A DNA stretch of 64,000 bases from Paractinoplanes ovalisporus (GCF_016834655.1 NZ_JAENHP010000026.1:80782-144781); one strand, 5' to 3'; shown: positions 43,383 to 52,068, numbered from the stretch's first letter. The notes: generated from the sequence alone by a model not told the origin. Made by a program: numbers and translations.

Positions 43383-44624
43383 GTGAGTGACCCCGAGCCG
43401 ACCGGCCCTCCGAAGAGTTCCGCCGACGAGCCGTGGCCGGTCCGTGTCGTCAGCCAGAAGATCAGCTCCTGGATCGCCAAGCTGGGCTGGGTCTGGGTCG
43501 ACGGCCAGGTCGCGCAGATCAGCCGCCGCCCGGGTTCCACCGTGGTCTTCCTGACCCTGCGTGACCCCTCGGCCGACCTCAGCCTCACCGTCACCGCCCA
43601 CCGTGACGTGCTCGACTCCGGCGCTCCCGAGCTGTCCGAGGGCGCCCGGGTCACGCTGCACGCCAAGCCCGAGTTCTATCCGGCCCGGGGCACGCTCAGC
43701 CTGCGCGCCGACGAGATCCGCCAGGTCGGGCTGGGTGAGCTGCTGGCCCGCCTCGAAAGGCTGAAGAAGCATCTGGCCGCCGAGGGCCTGTTCGCCCGCG
43801 AGCGCAAGCGCCGGCTGCCGTTCCTGCCCCAGCGCATCGGCCTGATCACCGGCCGGGCCAGCGCCGCCGAGCGTGACGTGCTGATGAACACGCGCCGCCG
43901 CTGGCCGTCGGTCGACTTCCGGGTGATCAACGTGCCGGTGCAGGGCCCGACCGCCGTGCCCCAGATCATCGACGCGCTCAAGGTGCTCGACAACGACGAC
44001 ACGATCGACGTCATCGTCATCGCCCGGGGCGGCGGCAGCGTCGAAGACCTGCTGCCCTTCAGCGACGAGGCGCTCTGCCGAGCGGTGTTCGGCGCCCGCA
44101 CGCCGGTGGTCAGCGCGATCGGCCACGAGACCGACGCGCCCCTGCTCGACTACGTGGCCGACCTGCGCGCCTCGACCCCGACCGACGCGGCCAAGCGCAT
44201 CGTGCCCGACCTGGGCGAGGAGTCCCAGCTGATCGAGGTGGCCCGTCGCCGGCTCGACCGCGCCGTGCTCACGCTGCTCGACCGCGAGAGCCACCGGCTC
44301 GAGTCGTGGCGCTCGCGGCCCTCGCTGGCCCGGCCCGAGCTGCTGGTCGACCAGCGCGCGGCCGACGTGACGGCGCTGCGCGACCGGGCCGTGCGCAGCC
44401 TCGAACACCGGGTCCGCCGCGCCGACGACGATCTGCGCCACACCGTCGCCCGGCTGCGGGCGCTGTCCCCGGCGGCGACGCTGCAGCGGGGCTACGCGAT
44501 CGTGCAGCGCGAAGACGGCCACGTGGTGCGCGCGGCGGGTGAGGTCGAGGTCGACGATCTGGTCAGGGTCCGGCTCGCCGAGGGTGAGCTGCGAGCAGCG
44601 GTACGGGAGAAGACGAGTGAGTGA
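43383..44624 (+). CDS. xseA: Exodeoxyribonuclease VII large subunit
   Basis: The 413-residue protein has an N-terminal OB fold (about residues 20-110), the ExoVII catalytic domain (RIGLITGRASAAERDVL, then IARGGGSVEDLLPFSDE and SAIGHETDAPLLDYVADLRA) and a C-terminal coiled coil. With XseB it degrades single-stranded DNA in repair and recombination. The GTG start reads MSDPEP. Its end overlaps the xseB start by 8 bp. Confidence 0.95.
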   Translation: MSDPEPTGPPKSSADEPWPVRVVSQKISSWIAKLGWVWVDGQVAQISRRPGSTVVFLTLRDPSADLSLTVTAHRDVLDSGAPELSEGARVTLHAKPEFYPARGTLSLRADEIRQVGLGELLARLERLKKHLAAEGLFARERKRRLPFLPQRIGLITGRASAAERDVLMNTRRRWPSVDFRVINVPVQGPTAVPQIIDALKVLDNDDTIDVIVIARGGGSVEDLLPFSDEALCRAVFGARTPVVSAIGHETDAPLLDYVADLRASTPTDAAKRIVPDLGEESQLIEVARRRLDRAVLTLLDRESHRLESWRSRPSLARPELLVDQRAADVTALRDRAVRSLEHRVRRADDDLRHTVARLRALSPAATLQRGYAIVQREDGHVVRAAGEVEVDDLVRVRLAEGELRAAVREKTSE

Positions 44625-44820
44625 CGAGAAACTGAGCTACGAGCAGGCCCGCACCGAGCTGGCCGGGGTGGTCGAGCGGCTGGAGCAGGGTGGCAGCTCG
44701 CTGGAGGAGTCGCTGGCCCTGTGGGAGCGAGGCGAAAAACTGGCCGACGTGTGCCAGCGCTGGCTCGACGGCGCCCGCGAACGAATCGAGGCAGCCCGGG
44801 CAGCACGCGCCGAGGAATAG
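44617..44820 (+). CDS. xseB: Exodeoxyribonuclease VII small subunit
   Basis: The 67-residue helical protein has the family pattern LSYEQARTELAGVVERLEQG, then SLEESLALWERGEKLADVC. It wraps the coiled coil of XseA. The GTG at 44617 is within xseA, so the two are coupled. A 36-bp piece of its 3' end is repeated once downstream at 44842-44877. Confidence 0.93.
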   Translation: MSDEKLSYEQARTELAGVVERLEQGGSSLEESLALWERGEKLADVCQRWLDGARERIEAARAARAEE

Positions 44821-44877
44821 GCGCACCGAGCCCCCAAGACAACGCATCGAGGCAGCCCGGGCGGCACGCGCCGAGGA
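44781..44877. repeat. 36-bp direct duplication of the xseB 3' end
   Basis: Positions 44781-44816 (last codons of xseB) recur at 44842-44877 with two mismatches, 61 bp apart. The copy is out of frame and untranslated. It lies just before the stop of the convergent DUF4245 gene. Confidence 0.75.
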
Positions 44878-44888
44878 CTGACGAGCGG

Positions 44889-45647
44889 TTAGCGGAGCGA
44901 GCCGGCCAGCGTCTCGAAGTTGTCCTGGTCGGTCTTTCCGACGATCACGATCGTGCGGGTCTGGTCGGCCATGACCAGCGCCTTCTCGCCGGGCCGGGTC
45001 GAATACCAGCGCCACACCCCGGACGAGGTGCGGAAGTTGCCGAGCGGCTTCGCTTCCTTGGTCAGCTCGGTCGGCAGCAGCGTGTCGGAGGGCACGCTGC
45101 TCTGGACGAGCTGGAGCGGGTCCTTGTCGGGGTCGACGTAGCCGACCCGCAGCGTCGCGCCGTTCTCGGCCCGCCGGAACGTCGCCGTCGACGTGTGCCA
45201 GTCGTCACTCAGGCCCTGCGGCACCAGCACGGGGAAGATGTTCGCCCGTTGCGCCTCCTGGAACGTCGGCGCGGCGTCGACCGAGATCGGCTTGTCCCCG
45301 TCGAGGACCAGCCGGTAGAAGGTCAGCAGCAGCGCGATCGGGATCAGCAGGACGGCGAGCGACATCACCATGTCCTTGGGCGAGCGCTCCTGACCGCGGG
45401 TGAGGCGGGCCGGCGGCTCGGCCGGGGCGGCGGAAGGCTCGGCCGAAGCCGACGGCCCAGCCGAGGCCGACGCGACAGACGGCCCAGCCGAGGCCGGCGC
45501 AGCAAACGGCCCAGCCGGCGCAGCAGACGGCCCAGCCGGCGCAGCAGACGGCCCAGCCGGCGCAGCGGACGGTCCGGCCGGGGTCGGCGCGGCGGAAGAT
45601 TCGGCCGGTGCGGGCGATGCGGGTTCCACGCACCCATTGTTAACCAT
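44889..45647 (-). CDS. DUF4245 membrane protein with Ala-Pro-rich N-terminus
   Basis: The 252-residue protein has a cytoplasmic N-terminus of about 75 residues made of Ala, Pro, Gly and Ser. This includes several GPSAAPA repeats encoded by 21-bp DNA repeats at about 45490-45570. One membrane helix (DMVMSLAVLLIPIALLLTF) and an extracellular domain with VYVDPDKDPL-like and WYSTRPGEKALVM segments follow. The outer part matches DUF4245, a conserved actinobacterial family encoded next to glpX. The start at 45647 is tentative because the repeat region is open upstream. It is divergent from glpX. Confidence 0.8.
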   Translation of the reverse strand: MVNNGCVEPASPAPAESSAAPTPAGPSAAPAGPSAAPAGPSAAPAGPFAAPASAGPSVASASAGPSASAEPSAAPAEPPARLTRGQERSPKDMVMSLAVLLIPIALLLTFYRLVLDGDKPISVDAAPTFQEAQRANIFPVLVPQGLSDDWHTSTATFRRAENGATLRVGYVDPDKDPLQLVQSSVPSDTLLPTELTKEAKPLGNFRTSSGVWRWYSTRPGEKALVMADQTRTIVIVGKTDQDNFETLAGSLR

Positions 45648-45729
45648 GTCGCTGACGCGGGACTTAACGCGTCCGGGCATGTGAGGATCGGTGCATCTAC
45701 TAGCCCCGCATCGTCGCGAGGAGGCGCCC

Positions 45730-46773
45730 ATGCCAGCACGGGTCCCGCAGGATCTCGACCGCAACATCGCCCTCGATCTGGTTCGTGTCACCGAGGCCGC
45801 TGCGATGGCGGCGGGCCGCTGGGTCGGCCGCGGCGACAAGAACGGCGGTGACGGCGCCGCGGTCGACGCCATGCGCAAGCTGATCAACTCGATCCAGATG
45901 CGCGGTGTGGTGGTGATCGGGGAGGGCGAGAAGGACGAGGCGCCCATGCTCTTCAACGGGGAGCAGGTGGGCGACGGCACCGGCCCCGAGGTCGACGTGG
46001 CGGTGGACCCGATCGACGGCACGACGCTGATGAGCAAGGGCATGCCGGGCTCGGTGGCCGTGCTGGCCGTGGCCGAGCGCGGCGCGATGTTCGACCCCAG
46101 CGCCGTCTTCTACATGGACAAGATCGCGGTCGGCCCCGACTGCGCCGACGTCATCGACATCAACGCCGGCACCGCCGAGAATCTCAAGCGGATCGCGCAG
46201 GCCAAGCGGTCCAGCATCTCCGACGTGACCGTCTGCATCCTCGACCGCCCGCGCCACGCGACGCTGGTCGAAGAGGTCCGCCAAGCCGGCGCCAACATCA
46301 AGTTCATCTCCGACGGTGACATCGCGGGCGCGATCTCGGCCGCCCGGCTCGAGTCCGACGTGGACGTGCTGATGGGCATCGGCGGCACGCCCGAGGGCAT
46401 CACCGCGGCGTGCGCGCTCAAGTGCCTGGGCGGCATGATCCAGGCCAAGCTGTGGCCGCGGGACGACGCCGAGCGCGAGAAGGCGCTGGCCGCGGGGCAC
46501 GACCTCGACCGCGTGCTGACCACCGACGACCTGGTCACCGGCGACAACTGCTTCTTCGTGGCCACCGGCGTCACCTCGGGCGACCTGCTCAAGGGCGTAC
46601 GTTACCGCTCGGGCGGCGCGCACACCCAGTCGATCGTCATGCGGTCCAAGAGCGGCACGATCCGGGTGATCGACTCGTACCACCGGCTGGAGAAGCTGGC
46701 GATGTACTCGGCCGTCGACTTCGACGGCCACCTGCCGACGGTGACGCTGGGTGACGGCGACCCCGTAATCTGA
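45730..46773 (+). CDS. glpX: Class II fructose-1,6-bisphosphatase
   Basis: The 347-residue enzyme removes the 1-phosphate from fructose 1,6-bisphosphate in gluconeogenesis. The metal-binding motifs are GEGEKDEAPML and VDPIDGTTLMSKG, and GIGGTPEGITAACALKCLGG is typical of GlpX. GAGGAGG lies 5 bases before the ATG at 45730. It is the main FBPase in actinobacteria, and it fits with the PEPCK gene at 55-57 kb. A strong hairpin follows. Confidence 0.95.
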   Translation: MPARVPQDLDRNIALDLVRVTEAAAMAAGRWVGRGDKNGGDGAAVDAMRKLINSIQMRGVVVIGEGEKDEAPMLFNGEQVGDGTGPEVDVAVDPIDGTTLMSKGMPGSVAVLAVAERGAMFDPSAVFYMDKIAVGPDCADVIDINAGTAENLKRIAQAKRSSISDVTVCILDRPRHATLVEEVRQAGANIKFISDGDIAGAISAARLESDVDVLMGIGGTPEGITAACALKCLGGMIQAKLWPRDDAEREKALAAGHDLDRVLTTDDLVTGDNCFFVATGVTSGDLLKGVRYRSGGAHTQSIVMRSKSGTIRVIDSYHRLEKLAMYSAVDFDGHLPTVTLGDGDPVI

Positions 46774-46784
46774 GAATTGACTGT

Positions 46785-46814
46785 GGCAGGCCCGCCTGCT
46801 TGGCGGGCCTTGCC
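46785..46814 (+). terminator. glpX terminator
   Basis: GGCAGGCCCGCC pairs with GGCGGGCCTTGCC (one bulge) around the 5-base loop TGCTT, 12 bases after the glpX stop. It is the strongest hairpin in the window and ends 21 bases before the rhomboid start. Confidence 0.75.
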
Positions 46815-46835
46815 GTTGCCTGGAACTATTCAAAG

Positions 46836-47486
46836 ATGAGTTACGGGGCAGAGGCACGAGCCGAGGCAGAGGCCAAGTTCGGCACCGACGCGTTCTATGC
46901 GTCGCTGGGCCGGGCCTTCGTGACGATGTGCGCCGTGATCCCGGTGCTCTTCCTCATCGAGGCGATCGACATCGGCATCGGCGCGGGCCAGCTCGACGTG
47001 GCCGGCGGCATCATCCCGCACCGCATCGACGGCCTCGACGGCGTGCTGTTCAGCCCGTTCCTGCACGCCGGGTGGGACCACCTCTACGGCAACGCCGTGC
47101 CGCTGATCCTGGTCGGCACGTTCGCGCTGGCCGGCGGCGTCCGGCGGTTCATCTGGTCGACCTTCGTGATCATGCTGGTCAGCGGTCTCGGCGTCTGGTT
47201 CGTCGGCGACCCCAACAGCGTGGTCGTGGGTGCCAGCGGCGTCATCTTCGGCTACCTGGGCCTGCTGGTCACCCGCGGCCTGGTCGAGCGCTCGTGGTGG
47301 AACTTCGGGGTGGCCGCGTTCATCGGGCTTCTCTACTGGTACCAGCTCTACAACATCCTGCCGACCGATCAGCCGGTGTCGTGGCAGGGCCACCTGCTCG
47401 GCCTGCTCGGCGGTGTCATCGCGGCGATCCTGTTCCGCCGCAAGAGGGTGCGCCCGGCGAAACTCGACACGACTCTCAACTTCTGA
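46836..47486 (+). CDS. Rhomboid family intramembrane serine protease
   Basis: The 216-residue protein has about six membrane helices. The catalytic dyad is Ser134 in VVGASGVIFGYLG and His186 in WQGHLLGLLGG; FLHAGWDHLYGN is the conserved L1 loop. It cleaves substrates inside the membrane. The start at 46836 is preferred over an upstream in-frame codon that falls in the glpX terminator. The C-terminus is short and basic. Its substrate is unknown. Confidence 0.9.
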   Translation: MSYGAEARAEAEAKFGTDAFYASLGRAFVTMCAVIPVLFLIEAIDIGIGAGQLDVAGGIIPHRIDGLDGVLFSPFLHAGWDHLYGNAVPLILVGTFALAGGVRRFIWSTFVIMLVSGLGVWFVGDPNSVVVGASGVIFGYLGLLVTRGLVERSWWNFGVAAFIGLLYWYQLYNILPTDQPVSWQGHLLGLLGGVIAAILFRRKRVRPAKLDTTLNF

Positions 47487-47488
47487 CG

Positions 47489-47640
47489 GCGATTCCCGTA
47501 CGGCCGGGGTGGCGCGACAAAACTCCCCAAGCGATTCCCGTACGGCCGGGGTGGCGCGACGAAACTCCCCAAGCGATTCCCGTACGGGCGGAGTGGCGCG
47601 ACGAGACTTCCCAAGCGATTCCCGTACGGGCGGAAGCAGC
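47489..47640. repeat. 42-bp tandem repeat between rhomboid and protease genes
   Basis: Units start at 47489, 47531, 47573 and (partial) 47615. Each begins GCGATTCCCGTACGG and ends ACTCCCCAA. On the minus strand the core CGGCCGTACGGGAATCGC resembles the last codons of the neighbouring protease gene (GCGGCCGTACGGAAATTGC). The array may therefore derive from that gene's tail. Forty-two is a multiple of three, so frames stay open through it. Confidence 0.8.
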
Positions 47641-47652
47641 TCAACACGCGTA

Positions 47653-48477
47653 CTAGCGCAATTTCCGTACGGCCGCTTTGATCGCCGGACGGAACGTGGA
47701 GAGCTGGGTGTAGACACCGGGATAGCCGTCCCGTGCGCATCCCAGGCCCCAGCTCACAATGCCCACCTGCACCCATTCGCCGTGTTTGCCGTGCCCGACC
47801 ATGGGCCCGCCGCTGTCGCCCTGACACGTGTCGGCCTGGGGTGACCCGGCGCAGATCTGCTCGTCGTCCACGAGCGTCACCCCCGCTTTCTTGTACGCCA
47901 CCGCACACTTCTCGTCCGGCACGATGGGCACCGAGGCGTAGTGCAGGCGCTCTTCCTGCCGGATCGAGTCCTCGCGCGTCTGGCCCCAGCCCATGACGAC
48001 GTACGGGCCCGCGCCCACCGGATCCTTGGCGATCGGCAGGGTCGGCAGCAGCAGCGGCCGATCGAGCCGCACGACCGCCCAGTCGTCGCCGCGTGTCTCG
48101 TCGATGAAGCCCTCGGCCCGGATGACCCGCTCGGACCGCGCCGTCACGGCCCCGCGCGCCTTGAGGTCGGCGACGCCGGCGGTGACCTGGATGCTGTCGT
48201 TCTTGGCGGTGCCGTCCACACAGTGCCCGGCGGTGAGCACCACCCGCGGCTCGATCAGCGCGCCGCCGCAGCCCATCGAGAGCCGCACCGTCCACGGGAA
48301 CTTGCCCTGCGGCGCCTCCAGGCCACCGACCACCGGCCGGGCCGGGTGCGCGTCGGCAGCGGCCGGCGCGGGCCGGACCGGACGCACCTCGACGACGGCC
48401 TGTGCGGGCCGGACCGCGGCGGTGAGCACGGCGGTCAGGATCCCGGCCAGAAGCAGCGACGCGGCATTTCGGACCAT
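47653..48477 (-). CDS. Secreted trypsin-like serine protease (S1)
   Basis: The 274-residue protein has a Sec signal peptide (about residues 1-28, ending AQA) and a propeptide-like segment. The trypsin domain opens with VVGGLEAPQGKFPW. The catalytic triad is visible: His in LTAGHCV, Asp in DDWAVVRLD and Ser in CQGDSGGPMVG. Three Cys pairs are likely, and CAR-DGYPGVY marks the end of the fold. The start at 48477 is chosen because it precedes the signal peptide directly; no ribosome-binding site is clear. It is probably exported to the medium. Confidence 0.92.
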   Translation of the reverse strand: MVRNAASLLLAGILTAVLTAAVRPAQAVVEVRPVRPAPAAADAHPARPVVGGLEAPQGKFPWTVRLSMGCGGALIEPRVVLTAGHCVDGTAKNDSIQVTAGVADLKARGAVTARSERVIRAEGFIDETRGDDWAVVRLDRPLLLPTLPIAKDPVGAGPYVVMGWGQTREDSIRQEERLHYASVPIVPDEKCAVAYKKAGVTLVDDEQICAGSPQADTCQGDSGGPMVGHGKHGEWVQVGIVSWGLGCARDGYPGVYTQLSTFRPAIKAAVRKLR

Positions 48478-48499
48478 ACAGACATTTGAGCACAAGAAG

Positions 48500-48529
48500 A
48501 CGGGCCACGCGGTTAGCCGCGCGGCCCGT
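48500..48529 (-). terminator. Terminator of the cell-wall hydrolase gene
   Basis: On the minus strand a 13-bp stem (ACGGGCC-GCGCGG with its mate, one mismatch) and loop CTAA are followed by CTTCTTGTG. It lies 18 bases after the stop of the hydrolase gene and 23 bases before the protease start. This is a good intrinsic terminator. Confidence 0.7.
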
Positions 48530-48546
48530 TCCTCACGCCTGTCTAC

Positions 48547-49275
48547 TTAGTACCAACCCACGTCCTGCGAGTGCCCCCACGCGGCACACGGGGTGTTGTA
48601 ACGACCCTCGATGTAGCCGAGGCCCCAGTCGATCTGGGTGGCCGGGTTGGTCTTCCAGTCCGAGCCGGACGACTTCATCTTGCTGCCCGGCAGAGCCTGC
48701 GGGATGCCGTACGCACCCGAGCTCTTGTTCTCGGCCTTCTCGTTCCAGCCGCTTTCCTTCTTCCACAGCTTCTCGAGGCAGGAGAACTGGGAGATCTCGA
48801 AGCCGGCCTTGAGCATCAGCGTGCAGCCGATGGCCCGGTTGCCGCTGAACTCGTTGCAGGAGGCGGGGATGTCGCCGTCGAACTCCGGCGTGCTGCCCGA
48901 GTCGCCGCCGCTCTCCTTCGCCGCCGCTTCCTCCTCGGCCTTCTTCTTGGCCGCGGCCTCGGCGGCCGCCTTCTTCTGGGCGATCACCTTCTGCTCGGCC
49001 TGACGCGCCTTGCCGGCTGCGGCCTTGGCGGCGGTGGCGGCCTTCTCGGCCGCGTTGCCCTCGGCCTGACGCTGAAACGCACGGGCTGCGGCGTGTTCGG
49101 ACTGGCGTTGCTTCAGCAGCTGAGTCTCGTCGGCAGCGACCTGCGCGACGACGCTCGCTTCTGCGCTCCGCGGCTGGTCCTGGTCCTGTCCGAGGTAGAC
49201 CCCGCCGGTCGCACCCGCCACCAGCAGGCCAACCGCGGTAACTCGAACTCCGACCCGGCTCCAGAGCCGATTCAC
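48547..49275 (-). CDS. Secreted transglycosylase-like cell-wall hydrolase
   Basis: The 242-residue protein has an N-terminal membrane or signal segment (about residues 9-30) and an Ala/Lys/Glu-rich coiled coil (residues 45-125). The C-terminal lysozyme-like domain contains CLEKLWKKESGWNEKAEN, with the likely catalytic Glu in KKESGW, and SSGAYGIPQALPGSKM. The pattern matches SLT/Rpf-like proteins that cut peptidoglycan. The GTG at 49275 follows AAGGGA by 7 bases. A perfect CRP/GlxR-type site lies 195 bp upstream, as described for rpf genes in mycobacteria and corynebacteria. Confidence 0.85.
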   Translation of the reverse strand: MNRLWSRVGVRVTAVGLLVAGATGGVYLGQDQDQPRSAEASVVAQVAADETQLLKQRQSEHAAARAFQRQAEGNAAEKAATAAKAAAGKARQAEQKVIAQKKAAAEAAAKKKAEEEAAAKESGGDSGSTPEFDGDIPASCNEFSGNRAIGCTLMLKAGFEISQFSCLEKLWKKESGWNEKAENKSSGAYGIPQALPGSKMKSSGSDWKTNPATQIDWGLGYIEGRYNTPCAAWGHSQDVGWY

Positions 49276-49580
49276 GAAGTATCCCTTCGTCGGGGGCAAT
49301 GACGCGGCACGCTCGCCACCAGCGAAAACAGTGGCGGAACAAGCCGCGAGCACCGCGACCCAACCGGGCCGGGACCGTGGGACGAAGTCGATCTACGACG
49401 GCGACGACCACGTTTGGCGCTCGTCAGACACCATGGCTCACCGTGAAGTGGATGTGAAATGACGACGCGGTGTTGTGAACTTGCTCACAACAATTTCCCG
49501 CTCAAACCGGGTGAAAAAACCCAAGAATCGGGTCACTCCGAAGGGGAATCCGCACTCACGGCACGGATTCCCCTCGTCAC
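49276..49580. other. 305-bp non-coding region upstream of the hydrolase gene
   Basis: This gap between phoH2 (ends 49581) and the hydrolase start holds the CRP-type palindrome at 49471-49492. It also contains an A-rich stretch (GTGAAAAAACCC) that may belong to a promoter or to the phoH2 end. About 195 bases of probable leader follow before the GTG. I looked for a c-di-AMP (ydaO) riboswitch signature and did not find a convincing one. No gene is seen. Confidence 0.5.
49471..49492. promoter_or_regulatory. Consensus CRP/GlxR binding site
   Basis: An 8-6-8 perfect palindrome contains TGTGA-N6-TCACA, identical to the consensus of CRP, Rv3676 and GlxR. It lies 195 bp before the start of the secreted hydrolase gene. 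CRP-family control of rpf-like genes is known in Mycobacterium and Corynebacterium. Confidence 0.7.
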
Positions 49581-50993
49581 TCAGAGTGGAATTTCTTCGA
49601 GCAGGTCGGTGACCACCTCAGCGATCGGCGAACGCTCGGAACGGGTCAGCGTGACGTGGGCAAAGATCGGGTGACCCTTGAGGGCCTCGATCACCGCCGT
49701 GACGCCGTCGTGCCGGCCCACCCGCAGGTTGTCGCGCTGGGCCACATCGTGAGTCAGAACGACCCGCGAACCCTGGCCGATACGGGACAGAACGGTCAGA
49801 AGAACGTTTCGTTCGAGTGACTGAGCCTCGTCCACGATCACGAACGCGTCGTGCAGGCTGCGGCCGCGGATGTGGGTCAGCGGCAGCACCTCGAGCATCC
49901 CGCGGGCCATGACCTCTTCGACCACGTTGGCGTGCACCACGGCACCCAGCGTGTCGAACACGGCCTGCGCCCAGGGCGACATCTTCTCGTTCTCGGTGCC
50001 GGGCAGATAGCCCAGTTCCTGGCCGCCCACCGCGTACAGCGGGCGGAAGACGATGACCTTCTTGTGGCGGTTGCGCTCCATGGTGGCCTCGAGACCCGCG
50101 CAGAGCGCCAGCGCCGACTTGCCCGTGCCGGCCCGGCCACCCAGCGAGACGATGCCGATCGACTCGTCCAGCAGGATGTCGAGGGCGACCCGCTGCTCAG
50201 CGGAGCGGCCACGCAGACCGAACGCCTCCCGGTCGCCGCGGACCAGCCGTACGGACTTGTCGGGGGTGACCCGGCCGAGCGCGGACCCGCGCGGCGAGTG
50301 GACCACCAGGCCGGTGTGGCACGGCAGGTGCTCGACCTCCTCGAGTTCCAGCTCCTCACCGCCGTACAGGGAATTGACCTGATCCTCGCCCAGCTTCAGG
50401 TCCGACATGCCCGTCCACGTGGGATCGCTGGCCTGGCCGTGGCGGTATTCGTCGGCGGTCAGGCCCACCGACGCGGCCTTGACCCGCAGCGGCATGTCCT
50501 TGCTGACCAGGGTGACCTCCCGGCCCTCGGCGGCCAGCCCCAGGGCGACCGAGAGGATGCGGGTGTCGTTCGAGTCGTTACGGAAGCCCTGCGGCAGCAC
50601 ACTCTGGTCGGCGTGGTTGAGCTCGACCCGCAGCGTGCCGCCCTCGTCGTTGCAGAGCACCGGCTGGTCGAGCCGGCCGTACTTGATCCGCAACTCGTCG
50701 AGGAAGCGCAGCGACTGCCGCGCGAACCAGCCCAGCTCGGGGTGGTGACGCTTGCCCTCCAACTCGGAGATGACCACGAGAGGAATGACCACCTCGTGAT
50801 CGGTGAACCGGCGGAAGGCCGCCGGGTCGGAAAGCAGGACCGAAGTGTCCAGAACGAAAACACGGCCCTCGGGGGCCGGTTCTGCGTTTGCGTGCCTGTC
50901 GCGGGACTGCCGTCCCGATCGGGCTCGACTCGTGGAGACTTCGACGGCCGCGTCGAGGGAAGAGACGTCGGCGTCAGAACGGCGAGATGTCAC
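49581..50993 (-). CDS. phoH2: PhoH2-like protein (PIN domain fused to PhoH ATPase)
   Basis: The 470-residue protein has an N-terminal PIN ribonuclease domain (RVFVLDTSVLLSDPAAF, about residues 43-190, with acidic residues in ISELEG and NDTRIL) and a C-terminal PhoH ATPase. Walker A is GRAGTGKSALALCAG and Walker B is AFVIVDEAQSLE. Mycobacterial PhoH2 unwinds and cuts RNA. The GTG at 50993 follows GGAG by 8 bases; the open frame beyond is rich in Arg and Pro and probably untranslated. It has no VapB-like partner upstream. Confidence 0.9.
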   Translation of the reverse strand: MTSRRSDADVSSLDAAVEVSTSRARSGRQSRDRHANAEPAPEGRVFVLDTSVLLSDPAAFRRFTDHEVVIPLVVISELEGKRHHPELGWFARQSLRFLDELRIKYGRLDQPVLCNDEGGTLRVELNHADQSVLPQGFRNDSNDTRILSVALGLAAEGREVTLVSKDMPLRVKAASVGLTADEYRHGQASDPTWTGMSDLKLGEDQVNSLYGGEELELEEVEHLPCHTGLVVHSPRGSALGRVTPDKSVRLVRGDREAFGLRGRSAEQRVALDILLDESIGIVSLGGRAGTGKSALALCAGLEATMERNRHKKVIVFRPLYAVGGQELGYLPGTENEKMSPWAQAVFDTLGAVVHANVVEEVMARGMLEVLPLTHIRGRSLHDAFVIVDEAQSLERNVLLTVLSRIGQGSRVVLTHDVAQRDNLRVGRHDGVTAVIEALKGHPIFAHVTLTRSERSPIAEVVTDLLEEIPL

Positions 50994-51261
50994 AGGCCTG
51001 CTCCAGCGGCGGGCGTGCAACCCGGTACGCCCGCGGTCCGCCACCTCCGGCGCCCGTTTCCATGCACGGGGTCGGATTGCGGGCCCCGTGGCGCACTTGT
51101 CGCAGGTCCGGGCCGGCCGGCTGGCTCGGGATGACCCCGTGCCATGACTCAAACGCTAGCGGTCAACTGCCCTACGCGGTAGTACGCAAAAACGGGTGAC
51201 GCTCAACTCTCGGCCAATTTCTCCGGCATGAAACCCGACGTGGGGCGGGTAATCTGACGTC

Positions 51262-52068
51262 GTGGCACAGACTCCGCGTCCGACCCATCCGCTGAGCATC
51301 GACGAAGCCTGGGCGTTCACCGCCGCCAGCGCCTCGTCGACCACCTTCTTCTTCGACTTCGACGGCGTCCTCTCCCCGGTCACCGAAGACCCGGACGCCT
51401 CCCAGCCCGCACCGGGCGTCCCCGCCGTCCTCGAGCGTCTGGCCGAGGTCGTGCAGCGGGTCGCCATCGTGTCGGCCCGCCCGGTCAGCTTCCTGCGTTC
51501 CCGGTTCGCCTCGCTCGAGCGGGTCGACCTCTACGGGCTCTATGGGCTCGAGGTGTGGCACGAGGGCGAGGTCGTCACCAACCCGGCCGCGCTGCCGTGG
51601 GTGCCCGCGATGGCCGACCTGGCCGAGCGGGCCAAGGCCGAGCTGCCCGGCTCGATCCTCGTGGAATACAAGCGTCTCTCGGTGGCCCTGCACTACCGCA
51701 CGGCTCCGGCCGAGGCCGCCACGGTCGAGCGCTGGGGTCACGAGCAGGCCGAACGCCTCGGGCTGCGCATCCAGGCGGGCCGCATGGTGGTCGAGCTCAA
51801 GCCGCCGGTCGACCAGGACAAGGGCATGGTCATCACCGAGGGCGTCCGCAACGCGGGTTGCGCGTGGTATTTCGGTGACGACATGTCCGACATCAAGGCC
51901 TTCGACGCCCTGCGGGCCCGCGAGGCCGTCGACCCGTCGTTCTTCGGGGTGGCGGTCGCCGTGGCCAACCCCGAGACGGGGGCCGAGGTGTCCAGCGCGG
52001 CCGACCTGACGCTCGACTCGCCCGAGGCCGTGGCGGCGTTCCTGACCGAGGGTCTGCGTCGCTTCTAG
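51262..52068 (+). CDS. otsB: Trehalose-6-phosphate phosphatase
   Basis: The 268-residue HAD-family enzyme removes phosphate from trehalose 6-phosphate. The nucleophile motif is FFFDFDGVLSPV near residues 29-40, motif II is SARPVSFL, and ELKPPVDQDKG and FGDDMSDIKAF are the later HAD motifs. The GTG at 51262 is the only reasonable start. The synthase gene otsA is not in the window. It is divergent from phoH2 across 268 bp, in which I see no clear element. Confidence 0.92.
   Translation: MAQTPRPTHPLSIDEAWAFTAASASSTTFFFDFDGVLSPVTEDPDASQPAPGVPAVLERLAEVVQRVAIVSARPVSFLRSRFASLERVDLYGLYGLEVWHEGEVVTNPAALPWVPAMADLAERAKAELPGSILVEYKRLSVALHYRTAPAEAATVERWGHEQAERLGLRIQAGRMVVELKPPVDQDKGMVITEGVRNAGCAWYFGDDMSDIKAFDALRAREAVDPSFFGVAVAVANPETGAEVSSAADLTLDSPEAVAAFLTEGLRRF

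Noticed and set aside
49276..49470. c-di-AMP (ydaO) riboswitch in the leader of the cell-wall hydrolase gene
   Set aside because: Such riboswitches are common before this gene type, but I could not find the conserved core in the expected order. A covariance search would decide.
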